NCBI GenBank assembly: GCA_965278945.1
Contig: OZ257128.1
Coordinates: 806,001 to 870,000 of the forward strand
Source of the DNA: UBA10649 sp965278945
GTDB lineage: Bacteria; Actinomycetota; Actinomycetes; S36-B12
Reading direction: 5' to 3'
DNA length: 64,000 bases
Shown: positions 56,262 to 64,000 of the stretch, piece by piece
Position numbering within the stretch: position 1 is the stretch's first letter
Layout: each line of letters starts with the position of its first letter
Translations under genes and position numbers: made by a program
The notes under the pieces: model-generated
The model's database searches: none
Told to the model about the DNA's origin: nothing
Seen by the model: only the letters and a program-made list of their open reading frames with translations

Positions 56262-57599
56262 ATGGACAAGCAGGCCGAATTCGTGCTGCGCACGATCGAA
56301 GAACGTGACATCCGATTCGTGCGACTGTGGTTCACCGACGTTCTTGGCACGCTCAAGTCCGTCGCGATCGCCCCGGCCGAACTCGAGGGCGCGTTCGCCG
56401 AGGGCATCGGCTTCGACGGCTCCGCGATCGAGGGATTCGCTCGCGTCTACGAGTCTGACATGCTGGCGAAGCCCGACCCCGCCACCTTCTCGCTGCTGCC
56501 GTGGCGCAGCGAGGGTCCCGGTGTCGCCCGCCTGTTCTGCGACATCCTCATGCCCGATGGCGCTCCGTCGTACGCCGATCCTCGGTTCGTCCTCAAGCGC
56601 ACCTTGACCAAGGCCGCCGATCTCGGCTTCACCTTCTACACGCACCCCGAGGTCGAGTTCTACCTGTTCAAGGACTCGCCCGTTCCTGGTGAGGCCCCGG
56701 TTCCCGTCGACGGTTACGGCTACTTTGACAACACCCCGCACGGAGTCGCTGTCGACTTCCGTCGCCAGGCGATCACCCTGCTCGAGCAGATGGGGATCTC
56801 GGTCGAGTTCAGCCACCACGAGGGCGGACCCGGCCAGCAGGAGATCGACCTTCGCTACGCCGACGCACTGACGACCGCAGACAACCTCATGACCTTCAAG
56901 CTCGTCGTGCAGGAAGTCGCCCTGGAGCAGGGCCTGTATGCATCGTTCATGCCCAAGCCGCTGCTCGATCACCCGGGCTCGGGGATGCATACCCACCTGT
57001 CGTTGTTCGAAGGTGACCGCAACGCATTCTTCGAGGCGGGCGCGGAGTTCCAGCTCTCGAAGGTGGCGCGCTCGTTCATCGCCGGGCTGCTCGTCCATGC
57101 GCCCGAGATCACCGCCGTGACGAACCAGTGGGTCAACTCCTACAAGCGCCTGGCGGGCGGCGCCGAGGCACCCGCGTGGATCTGCTGGGGCCACAACAAC
57201 CGGTCCTCGTTGATCCGAGTTCCGATGTACAAGCCGACCAAGGGCAACAGCACTCGCATCGAGTTCCGCTCCCTGGACAGCGCGGCGAACCCGTACCTGG
57301 CCTTCGCCGTCCTGCTGGCCGCGGGGATGAAGGGCATCGAGGAGGGCTACGAGCTCCCGCGTGGCGCGGAGGACGATGTCTGGGCGCTGACGGAGGCAGA
57401 GCGGCGGGCGATGGGCATGAAGCCGCTGCCGTCCAGCCTGAACCAGGCGATCTTGACCATGGAGCGCTCGGAACTGGTGGCCGAGACTCTCGGCGAGCAT
57501 GTCTTCGACTTTTTCCTGCGCAACAAGCAGGCCGAATGGGACGAGTACCGACGCCAAGTGACGCAGTGGGAGCTGGACAGGTACCTTCCCTTGTTGTGA
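56262..57599 (+). CDS. glnA2: Glutamine synthetase, GlnA2-type
   Basis: A 445-residue type I-fold glutamine synthetase (FDGSAIEGF, PEVEFYLF, GSGMHTHLSLF, NNRSSLIRVP, IEFRSLDSAANPYLAF). The adenylylation Tyr of GlnA is replaced by Trp374 (DVWALTEAERR), so GlnE should not modify it at that site. Members of this clade are glutamine synthetases or gamma-glutamylpolyamine synthetases. Coupling to a class I amidotransferase downstream could suggest gamma-glutamyl chemistry, but this is inference. Order glnA2-glnE convergent with glnA matches Mycobacterium. Confidence 0.92.
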   Translation: MDKQAEFVLRTIEERDIRFVRLWFTDVLGTLKSVAIAPAELEGAFAEGIGFDGSAIEGFARVYESDMLAKPDPATFSLLPWRSEGPGVARLFCDILMPDGAPSYADPRFVLKRTLTKAADLGFTFYTHPEVEFYLFKDSPVPGEAPVPVDGYGYFDNTPHGVAVDFRRQAITLLEQMGISVEFSHHEGGPGQQEIDLRYADALTTADNLMTFKLVVQEVALEQGLYASFMPKPLLDHPGSGMHTHLSLFEGDRNAFFEAGAEFQLSKVARSFIAGLLVHAPEITAVTNQWVNSYKRLAGGAEAPAWICWGHNNRSSLIRVPMYKPTKGNSTRIEFRSLDSAANPYLAFAVLLAAGMKGIEEGYELPRGAEDDVWALTEAERRAMGMKPLPSSLNQAILTMERSELVAETLGEHVFDFFLRNKQAEWDEYRRQVTQWELDRYLPLL

Positions 57600-58363
57600 C
57601 CTCGCCTGTCGTCCTCGTCGTCCAGAACGATCCGACCGACCCGCCGCTGCTCGTCGGCGAGTGGCTCGAGGAGCAGGGCATCACGATCTCGGTGGTCCTC
57701 GCGTGCGATGGCGAGCCGGTTCCGACGGCGGTCCCCGATGGCGTGCACGGTGTGATGGCGCTCGGTGGGGTCGTGGGTGCCAACGACGATGACGCAGCGC
57801 CATGGCTCGTCGACGAGCGGGCGCTGATGGTCGATGCCGTCGCTCGAGGCATCCCGGTGCTCGGGCTATGCCTGGGTGGCCAGCTCCTGGCCCGCGCCCT
57901 GGGCGGCAAGGTCACCTTGGGCCCGGCAACCGAGATCGGACTCGTCCAGGTGCGCCGGACGGTAGACGGGCTGCTCGATCCCGTGATGTCGCAGGTGGTT
58001 CCGTCGGATGGCTCCGACATCCCCGCAACGCACTGGCATCAGGACAACATCGTCGAACTGCCGGACGGCGCGGTGCTGCTGCTGACGAATGACGCCTGCC
58101 CGGTCCAGGCCTTCCGGGTGGGCGATGCGGCGTACGGCCTGCAGATGCATCCGGAGGTTGATGCCGGCACGTTTGCGTCCTGGTCCGACGTTGCCGACGA
58201 GGCCCTTGCTCGCTCGGGACGCGATGCCATGCAGGCAAGCGACGAAGTGAGGACCGCCGAGCACGATCTCATCGCCGCGTGGCGTCCGATGGCGCGAGCG
58301 TGGGGAGACCTCGTGTGGGCGCGCGCCCTCGACGATTCGCACGCCGTGCCCGCTCAGGCATGA
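57596..58363 (+). CDS. Class I glutamine amidotransferase-like protein
   Basis: 255 residues with nucleophile elbow GLCLGGQLLA (Cys) and the His-x-Glu of LQMHPEVD, the class I GATase triad, in the GuaA-like subgroup without a synthetase domain. It may hydrolyse gamma-glutamyl compounds (PuuD-like) or supply ammonia. The GTG start overlaps the glnA2 stop (57596-57599) and its stop overlaps the glnE start, so all three are coupled. Confidence 0.85.
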   Translation: MTSPVVLVVQNDPTDPPLLVGEWLEEQGITISVVLACDGEPVPTAVPDGVHGVMALGGVVGANDDDAAPWLVDERALMVDAVARGIPVLGLCLGGQLLARALGGKVTLGPATEIGLVQVRRTVDGLLDPVMSQVVPSDGSDIPATHWHQDNIVELPDGAVLLLTNDACPVQAFRVGDAAYGLQMHPEVDAGTFASWSDVADEALARSGRDAMQASDEVRTAEHDLIAAWRPMARAWGDLVWARALDDSHAVPAQA

Positions 58364-61300
58364 CCGATCGACTGAGTTCTGATGCGGGCCGGCTGATTCG
58401 CGCCGGTCTGCTCGATATCGATCGCGCGCAGCGACTCGTCGCATCACCGCGACTGGCGCCCCTCCTCGACACGGCCGACGCCGCAGACGATGTGCTCGTT
58501 GACATCGCCGCGGCCGCCGATCCCGATCAGGCGTTGCTGCTGCTCGTTCGCCTGCTCGAGTCCTGCGATGACCGCGAGTGGCACCGCCTGGTCTCGGCGT
58601 TGCAGGCGGATGCCGATCTGCGCCGGCGGTTGCTGGACGTGATCGGCATGTCCGAGGCGCTCGGTGAGTTCATTGTTCGACATCGTGATGCGTGGGGCGT
58701 GCTCGCCGACGCGGAGGCGCTTACCGAGGCACCATCGTTCCGACGGGCTCGCGAGGCGATGCTGTGCGCCGTCGGGGCCGATCCATCGCTGGACGAACCG
58801 GTCGCCTCATCGGACAGCACGTCGGTCCTCGATGCTCTCCGGGTCGAGTATCGGCGCGGGCTGCTGGGCATCGCGGCGCGTGACCTGAGCGGCTTGGCGA
58901 CGATGGAGACGGTCGCGGCCTGGCTGTCCGATCTCGCAGACGCGGTTCTCGGGGCGGCCCTTGCCGTTGCTCGATTCTCGGTCGGCCCGACTGCGGAGTC
59001 GTGCAGGTTCGCGGTGATCGGCATGGGCAAGGCCGGCGCCCGAGAGCTCAACTACGTCAGCGATGTTGACGTGATCTTCGTTGCCGAACCCCGCGACGGG
59101 GCCGACGAGGCCCATGCACTCGCTGCGGCAACCACCCTGGCGACCGGACTGATGAGGGCCTGCACGGCCGTCACCGCGGAGGGCTCGATCTGGGAGGTAG
59201 ATGCCGGGCTTCGCCCGGAAGGGCGGCAGGGCGCACTCGTGCGGACCATCGCCTCGCACGTGGGCTACTACGAGCGGTGGGCCAAGACCTGGGAGTTTCA
59301 GGCACTTCTGAAGGCACGGCCAGCGGCCGGGGACCTGGCGCTGGGCACCGAGTACGTCGACGCGGTCTCTCCCTTCGTCTGGAACGCGGCCGATCGGCCG
59401 GACTTTGTGCAGGACGTGCAAGCCATGCGCCGACGCGTGGAGCAGCATGTGCCTGCTCGGCTTGCCGAACGCGAGCTCAAGCTCGGGCCGGGCGGCCTGC
59501 GGGATGTCGAGTTCTCGGTCCAGCTGCTGCAACTGGTTCACGGTCGCAGTGACGTCATGCTGCGCAGCCCGACGACGATGACAGCGCTGGAGTCCTTGTC
59601 GACCTGGGGCTACGTGGGCCGGGATGATGCCGCGACCTTGTCGGATGCGTACCGATTCCTCCGCACGCTCGAGCACCGACTGCAGCTGTACCGCCTGCGC
59701 AGGACGCACACCATGCCCGAGGACGACACCGATCTTCGCCGGATCGGAAGATCCTTGGGCTACCGACGCGAGCCGGTGGGCGAGCTGGTCGCCGAGTGGC
59801 GAAGGCATGCGCGCGAGGTCCGACGACTTCACGAGAAGCTCTTCTACCGCCCGCTGCTGCAGGCGGTCGCCCGCCTCGATGCCGGCGAGGCGCGACTGTC
59901 CCTGCACGCAGCGGAGCAGCGACTCGAGGCGCTGGGCTACCTGGACCCCCAGAGCGCGCTGCGGCACCTGCAGGCACTCACGGCCGGAGTCAGCAGACGG
60001 GCCGCGATCCAGCGCACGCTGCTGCCCGTGCTCCTCGGGTGGTTCGCCGATGCTCCTGACCCGGACAGCGGGCTGCTGGGATTTCGCCGGGTCAGCGACG
60101 CCCTCGGGTCGACTCATTGGTACCTGCGGCTACTGCGCGATGAGTCGGCTGCAGCGGAGCGGCTCGCGCACGTGCTGGCCACCAGTCGATACGCGACCGA
60201 CCTGCTGATGCAGGCTCCTGATTCCGTCGCGATGCTCGCGGACGAAGCCGAACTGCGACCGCGGCCTATCGCCACGCTTCTAGCAGAAGTGAGCGCTGTG
60301 GTTGAACGCCACGACACGGGCTCCGACGCGATCGCCGCGATCCGCGCGATGCGGCGACGCGAGTTGTTCCGCATCGCCGTCGCGGAACTGCTGGGCATCG
60401 CCGGCCCCGAGCAGGCGGGCGAGGCGCTCAGCAACGTGGCGGTGGCGACAATCGATGGGGCGCTGAAGGTTGCGCGCGCCACGGTTGATGGCGCAGGAGA
60501 TGACATCGTCTCGTTTGCCGTGATCGGGATGGGGCGCTTCGGTGGCCACGAGCTCGGCTTCTCCAGTGATGCCGACGTGATGTTCGTGTTCGACCCGCGA
60601 CCGGGAGTCGACGAAACGGTCGCCACGAACGCGGCGGCCGCCCTCGCAGAGCAGTTGCGGCACTCCCTCATGGCGCCGAGTAACGATCCGCCGCTCGACA
60701 TCGACGCGGGCCTTCGGCCCGAGGGCAAGCAGGGCCCGCTCGTGCGATCGCTGGGGGCGTATGCCGCCTACTACCAGCGCTGGTCTGCGACCTGGGAGGC
60801 GCAGGCGCTGCTGCGGGCCGGGTTCGTCGCCGGCGATGCCGAGCTCGGCGAGCGGTTCATGGCCATCGTCGACCCGATTCGCTGGGCCGGCTCGTTGACG
60901 GCGAATGAGCTGACCGAGGTACGCCGGCTTAAGGCGCGCATGGAGTCGGAGCGCCTGCCGCGTGGCGCGAACCCGAACATGCACACCAAGCTCGGTCGAG
61001 GCGGCCTCAGCGATGTCGAGTGGGTTGCCCAGCTGATTCAGATGCAGCACGCGAACGACGTGCCGGCGCTGCGCACGACGCGAACGATCGCGACACTCGA
61101 GGCCGCTCGTGGTGCGAAGCTGCTCGATCGCGATGACGCGGCCGCGCTGCTCGAGTCGTGGCGGCTGGCGACGTCGATGCGCAACGCCGTCATGCTCGTT
61201 CGCGGACGCGCAAGCGACATGGTTCCCGTCGATGCCCGCGATCTCAGCGCGGTGTCGTTCGTCCTCGGTTACCCGCCTGGCAGCTCCGGTCTCCTGCTCG

Positions 61301-61377
61301 AGGACTACCTGCGGGTGACGCGTCGCGCTCGCGTCGTTTTCGAGCGGCTGTTCTACGGCCTGGACGACGAGGCCTAG
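58360..61377 (+). CDS. glnE: Glutamine synthetase adenylyltransferase/deadenylase
   Basis: 1005 residues with two nucleotidyltransferase domains. The N-terminal one has VIGMGKAGARELNYVSDVD and the C-terminal one VIGMGRFGGHELGFSSDAD, each followed by the helical GlnD-UR-type domain (LGPGGLRDVEF, LGRGGLSDVEW). It adds and removes AMP on Tyr402 of GlnA according to nitrogen status. Start ATG 58360, ATGA overlap with the amidotransferase gene. Confidence 0.95.
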   Translation: MTDRLSSDAGRLIRAGLLDIDRAQRLVASPRLAPLLDTADAADDVLVDIAAAADPDQALLLLVRLLESCDDREWHRLVSALQADADLRRRLLDVIGMSEALGEFIVRHRDAWGVLADAEALTEAPSFRRAREAMLCAVGADPSLDEPVASSDSTSVLDALRVEYRRGLLGIAARDLSGLATMETVAAWLSDLADAVLGAALAVARFSVGPTAESCRFAVIGMGKAGARELNYVSDVDVIFVAEPRDGADEAHALAAATTLATGLMRACTAVTAEGSIWEVDAGLRPEGRQGALVRTIASHVGYYERWAKTWEFQALLKARPAAGDLALGTEYVDAVSPFVWNAADRPDFVQDVQAMRRRVEQHVPARLAERELKLGPGGLRDVEFSVQLLQLVHGRSDVMLRSPTTMTALESLSTWGYVGRDDAATLSDAYRFLRTLEHRLQLYRLRRTHTMPEDDTDLRRIGRSLGYRREPVGELVAEWRRHAREVRRLHEKLFYRPLLQAVARLDAGEARLSLHAAEQRLEALGYLDPQSALRHLQALTAGVSRRAAIQRTLLPVLLGWFADAPDPDSGLLGFRRVSDALGSTHWYLRLLRDESAAAERLAHVLATSRYATDLLMQAPDSVAMLADEAELRPRPIATLLAEVSAVVERHDTGSDAIAAIRAMRRRELFRIAVAELLGIAGPEQAGEALSNVAVATIDGALKVARATVDGAGDDIVSFAVIGMGRFGGHELGFSSDADVMFVFDPRPGVDETVATNAAAALAEQLRHSLMAPSNDPPLDIDAGLRPEGKQGPLVRSLGAYAAYYQRWSATWEAQALLRAGFVAGDAELGERFMAIVDPIRWAGSLTANELTEVRRLKARMESERLPRGANPNMHTKLGRGGLSDVEWVAQLIQMQHANDVPALRTTRTIATLEAARGAKLLDRDDAAALLESWRLATSMRNAVMLVRGRASDMVPVDARDLSAVSFVLGYPPGSSGLLLEDYLRVTRRARVVFERLFYGLDDEA

Positions 61378-61391
61378 TTCACTCGCGAGGC

Positions 61392-61479
61392 GGACGAAGG
61401 GTGGCCCCCAAGGGAGACCGCCGTTCGCTCCCCTGGAGCGCGCGAGGCGAATCGACGCGGACGGAGTCCTGCTTGCTAC
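61392..61479 (+). repeat. 88-nt dispersed repeat, copy 1
   Basis: It begins GGACGAAGGG, contains an imperfect GC hairpin region, and ends in a 42-nt block (61438-61479) that matches copy 2 at 41 positions. It lies 15 bp after the glnE stop codon. Same orientation and same length as the copy at 62085-62172. Confidence 0.8.
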
Positions 61480-61542
61480 GCCTGTGGACGGGCGAGCCTC
61501 AGAAGGGTCACCCGCACACAAGCGTGCTCTGAGTCGGGCAGG

Positions 61543-62007
61543 ATGGCCTTTGTGGCGAAGCCGTTTGGACGAACCGTAGTACTAGCCGTGGCGGTCTTAC
61601 TCCCGCTCCTTACATCGTGCGATGGGGGCGGAAGCAGTGCTCAAAGCGCGCCAACGGCTTCGCTCACGGCAAGTTCCGCTCCGACGGTCGCGACTAGCCC
61701 CAAACCGTCGGACGGACCTCCGTCGATCAGTGACCTCAGCAAGGAGGAGCTTCAGTATCTTGACGCGGTGCAGAGCCGCGTCCCTTCGTTCAAGGACAGA
61801 GCCTACGAATGGCATCTGCATATCGCCTTCGGCCGTGCTACGTGCGCCGTCCTGGAAGCGGGCAGCGATGAGGAAACAGTCCGCCAGTTGATGGCGAAGG
61901 ACGGCTTGACCGCCTCCGACGACCAGTCCGCAGTCCTGTTATCGGCAGTCTCGTTTCTGTGCCCTGATCAACAGGGCGAGGTAGCGTCAGTTCCACCGGA
62001 GGCGTAG
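61543..62007 (+). CDS. DUF732-like lipoprotein
   Basis: 154 residues: signal peptide with lipobox LLTSC (Cys near 26), a Ser/Thr/Pro linker, and a small helical domain (LQYLDAVQSRVPSF, HIAFGRATCAVLEAGSDEETV, VSFLCPDQ) that matches the two-cysteine DUF732 pattern of mycobacterial secreted proteins. Function unknown. It lies between two direct copies of an 88-nt repeat, as an insert between convergent glnE and glnA. Start ATG 61543, with GTG 61552 as an alternative. Confidence 0.7.
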   Translation: MAFVAKPFGRTVVLAVAVLLPLLTSCDGGGSSAQSAPTASLTASSAPTVATSPKPSDGPPSISDLSKEELQYLDAVQSRVPSFKDRAYEWHLHIAFGRATCAVLEAGSDEETVRQLMAKDGLTASDDQSAVLLSAVSFLCPDQQGEVASVPPEA

Positions 62008-62084
62008 CGCCGGATGCAGGCGGATGCAACGGAACGTCGAGAATCACTCGCAGACGACCCGAACCATCGCGAAACGGTTTTCCA

Positions 62085-62172
62085 GGACGAAGGGGCGGCT
62101 CCGTGAGGAACCGCCCCTTCGCTTCCCTGTGCGCGCGAGGCGAATCGACGCGGAGGGAGTCCTGCTTGCTAC
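62085..62172 (+). repeat. 88-nt dispersed repeat, copy 2
   Basis: The second direct copy, 693 bp from the first, ending 13 bp before the glnA stop codon. Its 5' part forms the strong hairpin listed at 62090-62119. Confidence 0.8.
62090..62119. terminator. Hairpin terminator between lipoprotein and glnA
   Basis: AAGGGGCGGCTCC, loop GTGA, GGAACCGCCCCTT: a 13-bp stem with one C/A mismatch, flanked by A/T. It is within repeat copy 2 and can act on both convergent transcripts. Confidence 0.75.
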
Positions 62173-62185
62173 TCCAGTCGGATGA

Positions 62186-63610
62186 CTAGATGTTGTAGTA
62201 CAGCTCGAACTCGTGGGGATGCGGACGAAGCCGAATCGGATCGACCTCCTTGGTGCGCTTGTAGTCGATCCACGTCTCGATGAGGTCGGCGGGGAACACG
62301 TTGCCGGCCTGCAGGTACTCGTTGTCGACCTCGAGTGCATCGAGCACCTCAGACAGCGAGCCAGGCACCTGCGGGATGCTGGCGAGCTCGTCCGGGGGCA
62401 GCTCGTACAGGTCCTTGTCGACCGGCGCGTGCGGCTCGATCTTGTTCTTGATGCCGTCGATGCCGGCCATCAGCTGAGCGGCGAACGCGAGGTACGGGTT
62501 GCTTGACGGATCCGGAACGCGGAACTCGATGCGCTTCGCCTTGGGCGAGGTGCCCGTCACCGGGATACGGATGCACGCCGACCGGTTGCGCGCGGAGTAC
62601 ACGAGGTTGACCGGAGCCTCGTACCCCGGGACCAGCCGGTGGTAGGAGTTGACGGTCGGGTTCGTGAACGCGAGCAGTGACGGTGCATGGGCGAGCAGTC
62701 CGCCGATGTACCAGCGCGCGATGTCCGAGAGTCCGCCGTAGCCTTTCTCGTCGTACATGAGGGGCTCGCCGTCCTTCCAGATGGACTGGTGGCAGTGCAT
62801 GCCCGAGCCGTTGTCACCGAACAGGGGCTTGGGCATGAAGGTCGCGCTCTTGCCGTGCTGCCAGGCAACGTTCTTGATGACGTACTTGAACAGCATCATC
62901 TCGTCGGCCGCGTGCTGGAGCGTGTTGAACTTGTAGTTGATCTCGCCCTGACCGGCCGTGCCGACCTCGTGATGCGAGCGCTCGACCTGGAGCCCGACCT
63001 GCTGGAGCGTCCTGACCATGTCGTCGCGGATATCGGCGAAGTGATCGGTCGGCGGGACCGGGAAGTAGCCGCCCTTGTACGGAGTCTTGTACCCGAGGTT
63101 GCCGCCCTCTTCGACGCGGCCGGTGTTCCACGCGCCCTCGATCGAGTCGATGTAGTAGTAGGAGGCGTTCTGCTTGGTCTCGAAGCGGACATCGTCGAAC
63201 ACGTAGAACTCGGCCTCTGCGCCGAAGTACGCGGTGTCGGCGATTCCGGTGGACTTCAGGTACGCCTCGGCGTTCGAGGCCACGTTGCGCGGATCGCGGC
63301 TGTAGGGCTCGTTGGTGTACGGATCGTGTACCGAGAAGTTCATCACGATGGTCTTGGCATTGCGGAACGGATCCAGGTAGGCCGTGGCCGGGTCCGGAAG
63401 GAGCTTCATGTCGGACTCGTTGATGGCCTGGAATCCGCGGATCGAGGAGCCGTCGAACATGAGGCCGTCATCGAAGACGGCCTGGTCGAATGATCCGACA
63501 GGAACGTTGAAGTGCTGCATGACGCCTGGCAAGTCCATGAAGCGGACGTCGACGAACTCGACATCCTCGGCCTTGATGTACTTCAGCACGTCGTTTGCGT
63601 CTGTGAACAT
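62186..63610 (-). CDS. glnA: Glutamine synthetase type I
   Basis: 474 residues, the standard GSI length. Seen: FDGSSIRGF, AEAEFYVFDD, GSGMHCHQS, NPTVNSYHRLVPGYEAP (ammonia-site loop), RNRSACIRIP and adenylylation Tyr402 in LYELPPDEL. It is the main ammonium-assimilating enzyme and a target of GlnE encoded by the convergent operon. Start ATG 63610 with GGGAGGTGTC before it. The promoter and a GlnR-like box lie about 125-180 bp upstream. Confidence 0.97.
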   Translation of the reverse strand: MFTDANDVLKYIKAEDVEFVDVRFMDLPGVMQHFNVPVGSFDQAVFDDGLMFDGSSIRGFQAINESDMKLLPDPATAYLDPFRNAKTIVMNFSVHDPYTNEPYSRDPRNVASNAEAYLKSTGIADTAYFGAEAEFYVFDDVRFETKQNASYYYIDSIEGAWNTGRVEEGGNLGYKTPYKGGYFPVPPTDHFADIRDDMVRTLQQVGLQVERSHHEVGTAGQGEINYKFNTLQHAADEMMLFKYVIKNVAWQHGKSATFMPKPLFGDNGSGMHCHQSIWKDGEPLMYDEKGYGGLSDIARWYIGGLLAHAPSLLAFTNPTVNSYHRLVPGYEAPVNLVYSARNRSACIRIPVTGTSPKAKRIEFRVPDPSSNPYLAFAAQLMAGIDGIKNKIEPHAPVDKDLYELPPDELASIPQVPGSLSEVLDALEVDNEYLQAGNVFPADLIETWIDYKRTKEVDPIRLRPHPHEFELYYNI

Positions 63611-63740
63611 GACACCTCCCGCTCGCCGTGGCGAGCATTGGTCGTTGCACCCCGAGGGTGCGTTTCGCCTCGCACGGGCCCCTCATCACAAACTGGACCC
63701 GTCGTCTCGGGCGGGATGCCCCCGACCCTCGTGACTTTAG

Positions 63741-63769
63741 GAACTAGGGGTGTCCTCGGCGTATCCCAA
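63741..63769 (-). promoter_or_regulatory. Candidate glnA promoter
   Basis: On the minus strand TTGGGA (63769-63764), 17-nt spacer, TAGTTC (63746-63741). The leader to the ATG would be about 125 nt. The GlnR-like box lies immediately upstream of the -35 box. Confidence 0.5.
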
Positions 63770-63771
63770 TT

Positions 63772-63787
63772 GTTTCTCGCGTGTTAA
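63772..63787 (-). promoter_or_regulatory. Candidate GlnR box upstream of glnA
   Basis: On the minus strand TTAAC-ACGCGA-GAAAC, close to the GlnR consensus gTnAC-n6-GaAAC. It is directly 5' of the predicted -35 element, a position suited to activation (or OmpR-type repression) in nitrogen control. Confidence 0.5.
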
Positions 63788-63803
63788 CGAGGAGGCGATG
63801 GGA

Positions 63804-64000
63804 CTATCGCGGACGGCGAACCTGACGCGCGCTGGTGGGCATGGGGCCCTTGGGGATGGGCATCGAGTTGGCTGCATTGCCGAGCGCATCAAGGCGACGT
63901 CGCACCTCGGTGACCTCGCCGCCGCGCAGGTTGCGAGGCAGCTTGCTGAGTTGGCGCTGGAGCTTGAGCAGTGGGACCTGATCGGGGTCGTTGCCGACCT
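63804..64000 (-). CDS. DUF4191 protein, C-terminal part (truncated by window)
   Basis: The minus strand is open from the window edge to a TAG at 63806-63804, giving 64 residues. They include VPLLKLQRQLSKLPRNL, then EVTEVRRRLDAL and the tail MPIPKGPMPTSARQVRRPR. The PKGPMP tail and context upstream of glnA match the actinobacterial DUF4191 membrane protein (Rv2219 position in M. tuberculosis). Its membrane helices would be in the missing N-terminal part. Confidence 0.75.
   Translation of the reverse strand, partial: VGNDPDQVPLLKLQRQLSKLPRNLRGGEVTEVRRRLDALGNAANSMPIPKGPMPTSARQVRRPR

Overview
This window is a high-G+C chromosomal segment of an actinobacterium (Actinomycetota). The evidence is gene content and gene order. 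The block fasR-fabD-fabH-acpP-fabF-accD sits beside aceE, a DUF3052 gene and an AhpE-type peroxiredoxin. The block glnA2-amidotransferase-glnE converges on glnA, with a DUF4191 gene upstream. SigK/RskA sits next to a fasciclin lipoprotein, and PpgK, an RNase H/phosphatase fusion and an F420-type reductase are present. The same neighbourhoods occur in Streptomyces and Mycobacterium, but I cannot name the genus. Many genes have a TANNNT-like box 6-7 nt before the start codon and no Shine-Dalgarno sequence, so leaderless transcripts look common.

Layout. 1-6045: right end of an integrative (probably conjugative) element: 3' part of a MobF-type relaxase/helicase, an excisionase-like HTH protein, a HipBA toxin-antitoxin pair behind four palindromic operators, an orphan HigA antitoxin with a possible HigB remnant, and a tyrosine integrase. 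It ends at an attachment site that is the 3' half of a tRNA with CAU anticodon. 6049-13390: chromosomal genes including a purine-catabolism-like cluster (amidohydrolase, fused Fe-S/molybdopterin hydroxylase, FAD subunit), a crotonase and a secreted chagasin-like inhibitor. 13503-17045: small unknown genes, peptidase E, a TetR regulator and a PLP decarboxylase. 17054-21450: SigK regulon (rskA, sigK, fasciclin lipoprotein, membrane sulfite-oxidase-like protein) and bioY. 21601-28655: type II fatty-acid synthesis genes with an IS30-family insertion between accD and DUF3145. 28747-33732: fasR, a VIT1-like transporter and aceE. 34022-35035: DUF3052, peroxiredoxin and tRNA-Val. 35133-40881: a three-gene, translationally coupled polysaccharide synthase operon whose glycosyltransferase carries a predicted c-di-GMP-binding MshEN domain. 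41112-48496: housekeeping genes and RNase P RNA. 48578-54543: histone-H1-like protein, two MFS transporters, F420 reductase, panB and a TetR regulator. 54509-64000: NAD synthase and the glutamine synthetase cluster.

The points most worth following are: the MshEN-glycosyltransferase/BcsB-like operon; a FabD with an extra C-terminal biotinyl/lipoyl-like domain that lacks the acceptor lysine; two short dispersed repeat families confined to gaps between convergent genes, one of them hit by the IS30 element; a shared CAATCC-N15-CCGAAY promoter motif in the SigK cluster; and several well-formed palindromes (hipBA, fabD, DHA2 efflux, acpP-fabF gap) that look like operators or RNA-level control elements.
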